This document shows, in pieces, positions 16,979 to 25,487 of a stretch of 64,000 nucleotides of DNA. Made by a program: the position numbers and the translations under genes. The notes under the pieces are model-generated. The model did not search any database and was not told the DNA's origin. It saw only the letters and a list, made by a program, of their open reading frames with translations. The stretch covers positions 62,001 to 126,000 of the forward strand of contig NZ_CP195191.1 of assembly GCF_051200875.1 (NCBI RefSeq). The letters are read 5' to 3'. How positions within the stretch are numbered: position 1 is the first letter of the stretch; each line of letters starts with the position of its first letter. This DNA is from Pseudotabrizicola sp051200875. Its GTDB lineage: Bacteria; Pseudomonadota; Alphaproteobacteria; Rhodobacterales; Rhodobacteraceae.

Positions 16979-17869
16979 ATGTCGTTCTTTGAGGTTCACG
17001 ACCCTGCTTTTGCCGCCTTTGTCATCGGCAACGCCCCTGTGAAAAAGCTGGCCACGGGCTTTGACTGGGCCGAAGGGCCGGTCTGGTTTGGCGATGCTGG
17101 CTGTCTTTTGTTTTCCGACATTCCGAACAACCGCATTCTGCGCTGGACGGAAGAGGGGCTGACCACCTTTCGCGCCCCTTCGAATTACGCCAACGGCCAT
17201 ACCCGCGACCGCCAAGGACGGCTGATCAGTTGCGAGCACGGGACACGCCGCGTGACCCGCACCGAATGGGATGGCAGCCTTACGGTTCTGGCCGATGGTC
17301 ACGCGGGTAAACGACTGAACAGCCCCAATGATGTGGTCGTGGCCCGCGATGGCAGTGTCTGGTTTTCCGACCCGCATTACGGGATCATGACCGATTACGA
17401 AGGTTTTCGGGGTGAGGAAGAACAACCCTGCGCGGTCTACCGCATTGACCCGGATGGCGGCATCGAAGCGGTGATCACCGATATGCAATGCCCGAACGGG
17501 CTTGCCTTCAGCCCAGATGAAAGCCTGCTTTATGTGGCCGATACCGGGCGGATGCATTCTAACGATCCGCAGCATATTCGCGTCTATGACATGGTTGCGG
17601 GCCGCCCCCGGAACGGGCGGCTGTTTCACAAGATCAGCCCCGGTTGCGCGGATGGCATTCGCGTCGATAGCGACGGCAATCTGTGGTCCTCGGCCGGGGA
17701 TGGGGTGCATTGTATCGCGCCTGACGGGCATTTGATGGGCAAGATCCTTGTCCCGGAACTTGTGTCGAATATCTGCTTTGGCGGTCGCGCCAAGCATCGG
17801 CTGTTCATCACCGCGACGACCAGCCTTTACTCTGTCATTCTGAATCGAAAGGGCATCCAATGGCCATGA
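16979..17869 (+). CDS. SMP-30/gluconolactonase family lactonase
   Basis: This 296-aa six-bladed beta-propeller lactonase carries family motifs: the metal-ligand Glu in WAEGPVWFGD, FSDIPNNRI, LNSPNDVVV and the catalytic-Asp blade CADGIRVDSDGNLW. It would hydrolyse a sugar lactone to the free sugar acid feeding idnD or gntK. It lies 10 bp after idnD and overlaps gnd by 10 bp, so it belongs to that operon. No signal peptide is seen, so it is probably cytoplasmic. Confidence 0.87.
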   Translation: MSFFEVHDPAFAAFVIGNAPVKKLATGFDWAEGPVWFGDAGCLLFSDIPNNRILRWTEEGLTTFRAPSNYANGHTRDRQGRLISCEHGTRRVTRTEWDGSLTVLADGHAGKRLNSPNDVVVARDGSVWFSDPHYGIMTDYEGFRGEEEQPCAVYRIDPDGGIEAVITDMQCPNGLAFSPDESLLYVADTGRMHSNDPQHIRVYDMVAGRPRNGRLFHKISPGCADGIRVDSDGNLWSSAGDGVHCIAPDGHLMGKILVPELVSNICFGGRAKHRLFITATTSLYSVILNRKGIQWP

Positions 17870-19269
17870 TGAAACCCCAATTCGGCCTGATCGGTCTTGG
17901 CACGATGGGCGCGGCGCTTGCCCTGAATATCGCGGAAAAGGGCTTTCCCTTGGCGGTGTGGAACCGAACCGCCTCGGTCACGGCTGATTTTCATGCCGGC
18001 GCGGGGGCTTTGGCCGACCGTATCACCACCACGAAAACGCTGGAAGAAATGGTGGGGGCGATGGCTGAACCCCGGGCGATCATCCTGATGGTTCCGGCGG
18101 GGCAGGTGGTGGATGACCAGTTGCAGGCCTTGGCCCCGCTTCTGGGTGCGGATGATCTGGTGATTGATGCGGGCAACGCAAATTTCCATGACACCAACCG
18201 CCGGGCGCAAGCGGGCCTGCCGTTCCGGTTCATGGGTATTGGTGTGTCAGGCGGCGAAGAAGGCGCGCGCCACGGACCTGCGATCATGGCGGGGGGCGCG
18301 GGCGAGGATTGGCAGCGCATGGCCCCGGTGTTGCAGGCGATTGCGGCACGGGCCGAAGATGGCACACCTTGCGCCGACCATATGGGGCCGGAAGGGGCGG
18401 GCCATTTCGTCAAGGCCGTGCATAACGGCATCGAATATGCCGATATGCAGATGATTGCCGAAACCTATGGCGTGATGCGCGATGGTATGGGCATGGCGGC
18501 CGATGCCGTCGGACAGGTTTTCCGGAAATGGAATGACGGTATTCTGCGGTCTTACCTGATCGAAATTTCGGGCGAAGTGGCCTTGGCTGCCGACCCGGTC
18601 AAAGGTGGCCCGCTTTTGGATATGATCGTGGATTCTGCGGGCCAGAAAGGCACGGGGCGCTGGACGGCAGTCGAGGCGCAGCATTTGTCAGCCCCGATCC
18701 CGGTGATCGAGGCGGCGGTGATGGCCCGCAACGTTTCGGCCCGACGCGAGGAACGGGCCAAGGGCGAGGCGGCTTATGGCGCGGCCCCTGTGGCGCTGGA
18801 CGGGCAGGTGACGCTTGAGGATCTGGAGCAGGCGCTGACGGCAGGCAAGATCCTGTGCTATGCGCAGGGCTTTGCCATGATGACGGCGGCAGGCGCCGAA
18901 TTCGGCTGGGCGCTGGATATGCCTGCGATTGCGCGGGTCTGGCGGGCGGGTTGTATCATCCGCTCGGCCATGCTGAACGACATGGCCAAGGCCTTGTCCG
19001 AAGACCCGGCGCGGAACCTGATTTTGGCCCCTTATTTCGCGGATCACCTGCGGCGCTGCGTTCCGGCCCTGCGCCGGGTGGTGGCTGCGGGGGCGATGAA
19101 CGGGTTGGCCCTTCCGGCGCTGGGCGCGGGGCTTGCCTGGTTTGACATGATGCGTACCGCGCGCGGGACGGCGAATATGATCCAGGGACAGCGCGATTAC
19201 TTTGGCCTGCACGGGTTCAAGCGGCTGGACGGGGTGGATCGCCCGCACGGGCCTTGGGCCAAGGGCTGA
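17860..19269 (+). CDS. gnd: 6-Phosphogluconate dehydrogenase, decarboxylating
   Basis: This 469-aa enzyme converts 6-phosphogluconate to ribulose 5-phosphate and CO2. The coenzyme site GLIGLGTMGAALALNIAEKG is at the N terminus, and the catalytic segments GVSGGEEGARHGPAIMAGG and HFVKAVHNGIEYADMQ are intact. It ends the rightward idonate/gluconate operon: IdnD, IdnO, GntK and Gnd make a full route from L-idonate to the pentose phosphate pool. Confidence 0.95.
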   Translation: MAMMKPQFGLIGLGTMGAALALNIAEKGFPLAVWNRTASVTADFHAGAGALADRITTTKTLEEMVGAMAEPRAIILMVPAGQVVDDQLQALAPLLGADDLVIDAGNANFHDTNRRAQAGLPFRFMGIGVSGGEEGARHGPAIMAGGAGEDWQRMAPVLQAIAARAEDGTPCADHMGPEGAGHFVKAVHNGIEYADMQMIAETYGVMRDGMGMAADAVGQVFRKWNDGILRSYLIEISGEVALAADPVKGGPLLDMIVDSAGQKGTGRWTAVEAQHLSAPIPVIEAAVMARNVSARREERAKGEAAYGAAPVALDGQVTLEDLEQALTAGKILCYAQGFAMMTAAGAEFGWALDMPAIARVWRAGCIIRSAMLNDMAKALSEDPARNLILAPYFADHLRRCVPALRRVVAAGAMNGLALPALGAGLAWFDMMRTARGTANMIQGQRDYFGLHGFKRLDGVDRPHGPWAKG

Positions 19270-19276
19270 TCAGCCC
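19263..19276. terminator. Palindrome over the convergent gnd and Ldh-family stop codons
   Basis: GGGCTGATCAGCCC is a perfect 14-bp palindrome that contains both stop codons (TGA at 19267-19269 and its mirror at 19270-19272). With no space between the genes it may act as a compact bidirectional terminator, though no T-run follows. Confidence 0.45.
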
Positions 19277-20253
19277 CGGCCGAGGCCCATGATCTTGTCC
19301 CAAAGCGCGTCGGGTACGTCGACGCTGTCTGCGGCTTTTCGGTTCTGACCGGGAAGCCGCGCGCCCTCATCTTCGGCCACCGCCTGCGCCAACCGGGCGA
19401 AACGTGCGCCGAACCGGTCGGTGAAACTGCCTGTGTCCATCAGAAGATACATCTGCCCCAGACGATGTGGCGGACCATCGGGCAGTTTCAACCCCGCGAC
19501 ATCCAGCGAATTGACTGACCCTGTCATGGCGGCGGCCATCAATTCCGCCATCAGCCCCAAACCCCAGCCGCGATACCCGCCCGCACTGACGATCGAGCCT
19601 TTCAGCGCGGCCTCTGGGTTGGTCGTGGGGTGGCCTTCGGAATCTAGCGCCCACCCTTCGGGGATGGGGCGGCCATCATATTTGGCCATGGCGATCTTGC
19701 CCAAAGCGACGGCAGAGGTGGAAAAGTCGAAATGCATCGCCAGCCCCTCTTCGCCATCGGGCACTGACATGGCGATGGGGTTGGTGCCGATCACGCGGGT
19801 TTTGCCGCCCGGAGCGGCGACCACGGGCGAGGCATTGGTAAAGCCGATGCCGATGAGGCCGGCCTGCGCGATCTGTTCGGTGAAATAGCCAAGCGAGGTG
19901 CAGGTGTGGCTTTGCGCCACCGCCAGCATGGCAATGCCGGTTTCGCGGGTCAGCGCAACTGCTCGGGGCAGGGCCGCGGCAAAGGCGGGTTGGGCGAAGC
20001 CACATTTCGCGTCTGACAACAGGGCTGCGGCGCGTGGCTGGCTGATTTCGGGCATGACGCGGCCATCGACGCGGCCTGATGCCAGTTGCAGGCAATAGCT
20101 TTCCACATATTGCAGCCCGCAGATCACATTGCCATGCGCCTCGGAATGCGCTGTGGCCTTGGCCACCTCATCCGCCTGCCAGTCCCCCGCGCCATGGGCA
20201 ATAAGAGCCTGTTTGGTCGCCGCGTGAATTTGCGAAATAGTCTGGACCGCCAT
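19270..20253 (-). CDS. Ldh-family NAD(P)-dependent 2-hydroxyacid dehydrogenase
   Basis: This 327-aa protein belongs to the malate/L-sulfolactate/ureidoglycolate dehydrogenase (Ldh_2) family. The conserved stretches TNASPVVAAPGG, GTNPIAMSVP and YRGWGLGLMAELMAAA are present. It oxidises or reduces a 2-hydroxy acid, but the substrate cannot be read from the sequence. Being next to the sugar-acid operon suggests malate, sulfolactate or a sugar-derived hydroxy acid. Length is typical of the family. Confidence 0.82.
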   Translation of the reverse strand: MAVQTISQIHAATKQALIAHGAGDWQADEVAKATAHSEAHGNVICGLQYVESYCLQLASGRVDGRVMPEISQPRAAALLSDAKCGFAQPAFAAALPRAVALTRETGIAMLAVAQSHTCTSLGYFTEQIAQAGLIGIGFTNASPVVAAPGGKTRVIGTNPIAMSVPDGEEGLAMHFDFSTSAVALGKIAMAKYDGRPIPEGWALDSEGHPTTNPEAALKGSIVSAGGYRGWGLGLMAELMAAAMTGSVNSLDVAGLKLPDGPPHRLGQMYLLMDTGSFTDRFGARFARLAQAVAEDEGARLPGQNRKAADSVDVPDALWDKIMGLGRG

Positions 20254-20348
20254 AGTGCCCCCTTGTGCGATGTGCGAACTGTGGGGGATTAAAACTGACG
20301 GCTCAAGCGGGGAATGGGCCTTTTCCGGCCCGCGCCGCCTTTTTCGTT

Positions 20349-21530
20349 TTATCCGCCGATCAGTGGCTTTTCCTCAACCGCGCTGCCGTTTTCCACAGTG
20401 TCAGCGGGATGCACGATGACGGTTGCGCCCTCTGTCAGACCATCCAGAACCTCGGCGAATTCATCGTTGCGTCTGCCAAGGGAAACGATCTGCAAAGCGG
20501 CCTTCCCATCCTCAACGGAATAGACGGCCCAATCGCCTTTGGATCGGAAGAGAGCAGAAACCGGAACACGCAAGATGTTCTGCGCCATGTCGATTGTGAT
20601 CCTTGCCGTCACCCGGAACCCGTGGCCAAGGGCTGGCGGCGCTGGCGCAAGCAGGGAGAGGCGCACCTCGACCCTTTGTTCTTCGATCCCAAGGGCCGAG
20701 ATCTTTGTCGTGGCCCCGGGTTCGACACGCTCGACCCGTGCGGCAAGATCCGGTCCTCCCCAACCGGTGATCGTTGCCTCTGCGCCTTCTGCGATGTTCA
20801 CAGCCTCACGCGAGAGGACGCTGACCATGATTTCCAGATCCTGAAGATCGCCGACTTCCATGATCGGAGTACCGGCCTGAAGCACCTGTTCATCCTCGGT
20901 CCTGACCCCCAGGATGCGGCCTGTGACGGGCGATGTCACATGGATGCAGCAAGCCGTATCTTCAGCGTAATCGCCGTTCAGCATGGCTTTGGCGCTGTCC
21001 AGCTCCTTTTCTCGGACCGCAAGGTTGGCGCGAGCACTGGCCAGTGTCGCCTCGGCGGTGCGTTCGGCAAGGACCGCATCATCCAGCATCCTTTGCGAAA
21101 GGGCCGCACGTTCGAAAAGGGCGCGGGTACGATCCGCCTCGGCCCGTGCGAAGGTGAGAGAGGCTTCGGCCTGCACCAATTGACTGCGGGCGAGTTCGAC
21201 AGCGGCAGCGGCGGCGGCGGCTGTCGACTCGGCCACGGCGCGGGCGCGAGAGTCGAGCAAGGCTGGCGTAACGGGGCCGATCTGTGCAAGCACTTGACCT
21301 GCGGTCACGGCGTCGCCGGGGTGAAGGGTGACGCGCTGCAAAAGCCCGGTGATCGGGGCCGAGATCACAACGACCTCTCGGACGCGGGCCTCACCTTCCG
21401 CCTCGACACGAACAGTCACATCGCCGCGTGTGATCGGGGCTGTTTCGACCGGGACGGGATCTGGCAGGAACACCCACACGAGAACGGCGCAAGTTGCGAT
21501 GAAGGCTGCAATACTGATCAAGTGGCGCAT
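20349..21530 (-). CDS. Efflux membrane-fusion (HlyD/MacA-type) adaptor
   Basis: This 393-aa periplasmic adaptor is anchored by an N-terminal hydrophobic segment (about 5-24). It has a biotinyl-lipoyl half-motif (VISAPITGLLQRVTLHPGD), an alpha-helical hairpin rich in Ala, Glu and Arg (about 90-200), the second lipoyl half (VTSPVTGRILGV) and a beta-barrel domain. It works with the two upstream ABC genes in a MacAB-like exporter. ATG 21530 has GGGAG 5 nt upstream; a GTG at 21536 overlaps the permease stop. Confidence 0.88.
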   Translation of the reverse strand: MRHLISIAAFIATCAVLVWVFLPDPVPVETAPITRGDVTVRVEAEGEARVREVVVISAPITGLLQRVTLHPGDAVTAGQVLAQIGPVTPALLDSRARAVAESTAAAAAAAVELARSQLVQAEASLTFARAEADRTRALFERAALSQRMLDDAVLAERTAEATLASARANLAVREKELDSAKAMLNGDYAEDTACCIHVTSPVTGRILGVRTEDEQVLQAGTPIMEVGDLQDLEIMVSVLSREAVNIAEGAEATITGWGGPDLAARVERVEPGATTKISALGIEEQRVEVRLSLLAPAPPALGHGFRVTARITIDMAQNILRVPVSALFRSKGDWAVYSVEDGKAALQIVSLGRRNDEFAEVLDGLTEGATVIVHPADTVENGSAVEEKPLIGG

Positions 21531-21532
21531 GG

Positions 21533-23893
21533 TCACTCCCTTGTCTTCAGAACGGCAATGAGGTCGAGACGCTCGATCCTGCCACGGATGGCTAGGGCCG
21601 AAAGCAGTGAGGCGGCGATGACGATCAGGCTTGCGGTGCCATAGACTTCGCGGCCCATGACGAAGGGCACGCGATACAGGTCAGACGAAAAAGCGGCCAC
21701 CATCGCCCGGCCTATGCCATAGCCAATCAGCCAGCCAAGGGGTTGCGCCAGCAGCACGACGATCGCCAGTTCCGAGAAAATGACAGCCGAGACCTCGGCA
21801 CGGGTGAAGCCAAGAACACGCAAACTGGCCAGTTCGCGCCCCTGTTCCGAAAGCGCTATGCGTGAAAAGTTGTAGACGACCCCCAGCGAGATGATGGCGG
21901 CCAACGCCACATAGACAGTGACCATCACGACGATGTTTTCCGCCAATGTGGCGCGAAATCGTGCCACGGTCTGAGCAGTGACATTCAGGAAGCCTGTCTT
22001 TGGCGCGGCAGCGGCGGCCGCATAGAATGCTGTGGCCTCGGCCTCGTCCAAAAGGATGTTTGCGCCGGAAATCAGCGGCCCTTCGCCCGTAGCGCGACCA
22101 AGGGATTTCAGATCCATAGCGGCACTGAGCCCGACATAGCCCAAAGAGATGCCACTGACCGGCAGTTCAATCGTCGCGCGACGACCTTCAAGGAATTCAA
22201 CGGTTACGCGGTCACCCGTGCGAAGCTGAAGCGCATTTGCCAATGCTTCGCTGACAATCAAGCCGGCCTCGGGCATCGGCATTGGGTCCAGTTCCGGGGA
22301 AAGGACGCGGGAAATGCGCGCATCATCGGGCCGCCCTTCCACGGCCAGCCGTTTTGAGAATGTGCCATGCGTCAGCTTGGCCGGAACTATGCGAAAGGCC
22401 TCTGCGGCCATTACCCCCGGCATGTGCCGAATGTCTGCCAAGGCGGCTGGGGGTTCGGGCGAAATGAACACCATTTTCGCATCCTGGCGATCAGCCAGTT
22501 GAAACGTGACATTGATCATGTGGTCTATGGACCCAAAGGACCAGAGCGAGGCCACAAGGATGGCAACGGCCATTGCCGTGCCAAGCACGCTTGAAAGGGT
22601 GCGAAAGGGCCAATGCAGAAGGTGGCGCGCGACCATCCGCTTGGTTTGACGCAGTCGAACCGACCGCAAGAGCCTGCCTGCGCCGCTTTGATAATCGGCT
22701 GGGGCTGGTGGGGCCATTGCCACAGCAGGGGGCAATGACAGGACCGCGCGTAACGATTGCAGCGCGCCACCCGCTGCCGCGATCGTCGTGACCAAGGCGG
22801 CAAGGCCGTAGACCCGGAAGTCTGTTCCGAAATCGAGGAAGGGGAAGGAGAAGAACTTGGCATAAAGCCGTGCCAAGCCCGCCCCCAACCATGCGCCCGT
22901 AACGAAGCCGATCAGGATGCCTGCAAAGGCGATGATCAGAACGAATTCAAGGTAGTGCTGCGCGATCTGTCTGGGCATATAGCCAAGCGCCTTGAGCAGG
23001 CCGATCTGTTCGCGTTCCAAGGTGATCAGGCGAGACAAGGTCATATGCACCAGCATCGCTGCAACCAAAAGAAAGATCGGTGGCAGAACTTTCACCATCG
23101 CGCCGAGTTGCATGAGTTCGGCATCCAGAAAGGCATGGGATGTCTGCTCGGCCCTTCCAGTTGCCCCACCGCCGCCATAGGGGGCGGTCAGGCGGTCAAC
23201 GGCTGCGATGACCTTGGCCTCGGACACACCCGGTGCCAGTCGAAGGACAAGGTTGGAAAAAGCGCCTTTCAGGTCGAATGCCTGTTCAAGTGCTGGGCGC
23301 GGCATCCAGACCACGCCAAAGCGACGCGGATCGGGCATCATTTCGCCCGGGCCCAAGGCATAGATGTACTCTGGCGACAGGGCGATGCCAAGGACCTGCA
23401 AGTCGCGTCGATTGCCGTTCATCACCACGGTCAGCCGCGAGCCGGGCCGGATACCATGCGCCGAGGCGAAATCCTGAGACACGACGATTTCCGTCGAGGC
23501 GTCGGGCTCTGGCAAGCGACCTTCCCGCAGGTGCAGGCGGTTCTGGCCGTCTGGCTTTGGCAGGCTGACCATCAGCAAGGAGGCGGGTTCGCGCATGCCT
23601 TCGATTTCGTGCCGTCCAAGCTTTACGATGCGGGGTTCCGCCTGAAGCACACCCTCAATGGCTCGAATATCCTGAACCAAGGATAGGGGTGCCCGAACGA
23701 CGTCGCTGAAAAGGTTGGAGAAGTTGTAGTCGGCATAGTAGCGGTCGCGCGTGTCTGACAGGGCTTGGTGTGCCCCGTTGCCAAGGATCAGCGTCGCGAC
23801 CCCGGCGGCAAGCACAAGCGCAATGGCCAAGGCTTGGCCCCAAAGCCTTCGCAGATCGCGCAATGACTTGCGCCGGAGAGGAGAGATCACCAT
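21533..23893 (-). CDS. ABC transporter permease with two FtsX domains
   Basis: This 786-aa inner-membrane protein has an N-terminal transmembrane helix, a large periplasmic domain (about 50-260), an FtsX domain with three helices (about 270-400), a second periplasmic domain, and a second FtsX domain near the C terminus (AAIISLGVVYNFSRIALSEQGREL). It is the double-length form related to LolC/MacB-type mechanotransmission exporters. It overlaps the ATPase by 7 bp and the adaptor by a few bases. The exported substrate is unknown. Confidence 0.88.
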   Translation of the reverse strand: MVISPLRRKSLRDLRRLWGQALAIALVLAAGVATLILGNGAHQALSDTRDRYYADYNFSNLFSDVVRAPLSLVQDIRAIEGVLQAEPRIVKLGRHEIEGMREPASLLMVSLPKPDGQNRLHLREGRLPEPDASTEIVVSQDFASAHGIRPGSRLTVVMNGNRRDLQVLGIALSPEYIYALGPGEMMPDPRRFGVVWMPRPALEQAFDLKGAFSNLVLRLAPGVSEAKVIAAVDRLTAPYGGGGATGRAEQTSHAFLDAELMQLGAMVKVLPPIFLLVAAMLVHMTLSRLITLEREQIGLLKALGYMPRQIAQHYLEFVLIIAFAGILIGFVTGAWLGAGLARLYAKFFSFPFLDFGTDFRVYGLAALVTTIAAAGGALQSLRAVLSLPPAVAMAPPAPADYQSGAGRLLRSVRLRQTKRMVARHLLHWPFRTLSSVLGTAMAVAILVASLWSFGSIDHMINVTFQLADRQDAKMVFISPEPPAALADIRHMPGVMAAEAFRIVPAKLTHGTFSKRLAVEGRPDDARISRVLSPELDPMPMPEAGLIVSEALANALQLRTGDRVTVEFLEGRRATIELPVSGISLGYVGLSAAMDLKSLGRATGEGPLISGANILLDEAEATAFYAAAAAAPKTGFLNVTAQTVARFRATLAENIVVMVTVYVALAAIISLGVVYNFSRIALSEQGRELASLRVLGFTRAEVSAVIFSELAIVVLLAQPLGWLIGYGIGRAMVAAFSSDLYRVPFVMGREVYGTASLIVIAASLLSALAIRGRIERLDLIAVLKTRE

Positions 23894-24600
23894 GACATCT
23901 GATCCGGGCGTTTGCGTGTGGGGTTTGAAACCTCTTCCACAATGCGCCCGTCTGCAAAGCGCAGTGTGCGATCGCCAATCTGCTGGATGGTTGCGTTATG
24001 GGTGATGATCAGCGTCGTCGCGCCCGTCGAGCGGTTCGCCTCTGCCAAAGCCTCTAGCACCAAGACACCGGTCGCGCTGTCCAAGGCCCCGGTCGGTTCA
24101 TCGCAGAACAACAGTTGCGGATGTTTCGCGATCGCGCGGGCGATGGCCACACGCTGTTGCTCGCCCCCCGAAAGCTGGGCGGGGAAGTGATTGAGGCGCG
24201 CCGACAGGCCGACTATATCCAGCGCCTCTTCGGGCCGCATCGGATTGGCGGCGATTTCTGTCACAAGCGCCACGTTTTCGAGTGCGGTCAGGCTGGGGAC
24301 GAGATTGTAGAACTGAAAAACAAAGCCCACATGATCGCGTCGATACCGGGTCAGGTCCGCATCGCCGAAGGCCGTAATGTCCTGCCCTTCAAAATGGATG
24401 GACCCAGAAGTGGCGTGATCTATGCCGCCAAGGATGTTCAGAAAGGTGGATTTCCCGGATCCCGAAGGGCCAAGGACGACGATGAATTCACCACGGCGTG
24501 CCGTGAAATCGACATCTCGGAGAGCCTGCACCTTTCTTGGGCCGTTCCGATAGGTCTTGGTCAGCCCCTGCGCTTCGATGACGAATTCGCCAGATGTCAC
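23887..24600 (-). CDS. ABC transporter ATPase, MacB/LolD type
   Basis: This 237-aa ATPase has Walker A GPSGSGKST, Q-loop VFQFYNLVPSLTALENVAL (a hallmark of the LolD/MacB/FtsE group), signature LSGGEQQRVAIARA, and Walker B LLFCDEPTGALD. It drives the adjacent double-FtsX permease. It begins with GTG at 24600 preceded by GGAGG. It is the first gene of the three-gene operon, and no regulator is visible next to it. Confidence 0.92.
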   Translation of the reverse strand: MTSGEFVIEAQGLTKTYRNGPRKVQALRDVDFTARRGEFIVVLGPSGSGKSTFLNILGGIDHATSGSIHFEGQDITAFGDADLTRYRRDHVGFVFQFYNLVPSLTALENVALVTEIAANPMRPEEALDIVGLSARLNHFPAQLSGGEQQRVAIARAIAKHPQLLFCDEPTGALDSATGVLVLEALAEANRSTGATTLIITHNATIQQIGDRTLRFADGRIVEEVSNPTRKRPDQMSW

Positions 24601-24813
24601 GCCACCCTCCGCATTGCGTTGCAGATGCGACCATAAGCAAAACCCGGAATATGGCTTTGACGCAAGTCAACGCCCAACAACAATAGACTGACTTTGGCTG
24701 ACACCAAGCGCCTTTCGCGGCCGCAAAGGCATGTTGGTGCTCTTGTCTATGTGCCGATGAGTGCGGCGGGTTCGAATGGGGCTAAGTCGTTTGGATTGAA
24801 GACATCTGTCCTT

Positions 24814-24943
24814 GGGGTCAGGACTCCTTCTGGTATCGTTGCCAGACCATAACGATAGCCGCGAGGGTGACGGCCGAGAGGAAGACCTTTGATCTGTCGT
24901 AGTGAGTTGCGAACCGTCGTCCGACTTTCAACGTGCCGAACAT
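24814..24943 (-). pseudogene. IS5-family transposase remnant (C-terminal end only)
   Basis: The reverse strand encodes FGTLKVGRRFATHYDRSK followed by VFLSAVTLAAIVMVW, which matches the last 35 or so residues of the intact IS5 transposase at 42843. The end at 24814-24829 (TGGGGTCAGGACTCCT) resembles that element's terminal repeat. Everything upstream of the C terminus is gone. The stretch from 24601 to 24813 has nothing else I can recognise apart from the ATPase upstream region. Confidence 0.7.
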
Positions 24944-24963
24944 GGTCATCGACGCGGGGCCCG

Positions 24964-25392
24964 CTATGGCTCTTGGGAAGGCTTTACCTCCAGACACCTG
25001 CGCTCGGTCGCACGGCATTCGGTTGCGATCACCGCGCCGAAAACCGGGCGAAGCAGTTGGTTCAGGGTGCCGAACGCTTCAAGCGAGACATAGATTCTTG
25101 CACGTCCCCGATAAGCCTCCACTGCATGTTTACCGACGAAGATCAGTCTTTCTTGCTCGCGCCGCTCCCATTCAAAGACATGGGGTGGGTCGAACTGTGT
25201 AATCTGCCATGTGGCGGCTGGCTGAAGTGGCTGTTTCAACCTGTAACGGCTTCCGATTGCCATTGGCAAAGGAGGGACCGGTGTCACTTGCCGAACTGTC
25301 GGCATCCACGACGGCCATCGAGCGACATCGCTTATCACCGACCACACCAGTTCCGGTTGCGCATCAATCTCATGCCATCGTTCAACCTTCAT
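24964..25392 (-). CDS. SRPBCC (START/Bet v 1-like) family protein
   Basis: This 142-aa protein has the pattern of polyketide-cyclase/SRPBCC ligand-binding proteins: WHEIDAQPELVWSVISDV at the start, the W-PSWMP element, and a final helix. Such proteins bind hydrophobic ligands; the ligand is unknown. The start at 25392 (MKVERWHEID) is favoured over 25410. The end is near the IS5 tail, so the last residues may be replaced, though length is close to normal. Its last codons lie about 20 bp from the IS remnant. Confidence 0.72.
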   Translation of the reverse strand: MKVERWHEIDAQPELVWSVISDVARWPSWMPTVRQVTPVPPLPMAIGSRYRLKQPLQPAATWQITQFDPPHVFEWERREQERLIFVGKHAVEAYRGRARIYVSLEAFGTLNQLLRPVFGAVIATECRATERRCLEVKPSQEP

Positions 25393-25454
25393 CAGTTTGC
25401 TCCCTCTCATGAGCTGCTTGGTCGTGCCTAGACCGACCGCGGGTGAGGTCGGGG

Positions 25455-25478
25455 GCCCCCGCCCCGAAGGCCGGGGGC
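25455..25478 (-). terminator. Probable terminator downstream of the MFS gene
   Basis: On the minus strand, 10 bp after the MFS stop, GCCCCCGG and CGGGGGC can pair around a CCTTCGGG-type loop (25455-25478). It is a strong GC hairpin without a clear T-run, so efficiency is uncertain. Confidence 0.4.
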
Positions 25479-25487
25479 TTGCTTCGA

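Noticed and set aside
20265..21644. 459-codon plus-strand open frame opposite the HlyD-type adaptor
   Set aside because: Antisense shadow; the minus strand has the lipoyl motifs and a proper start.
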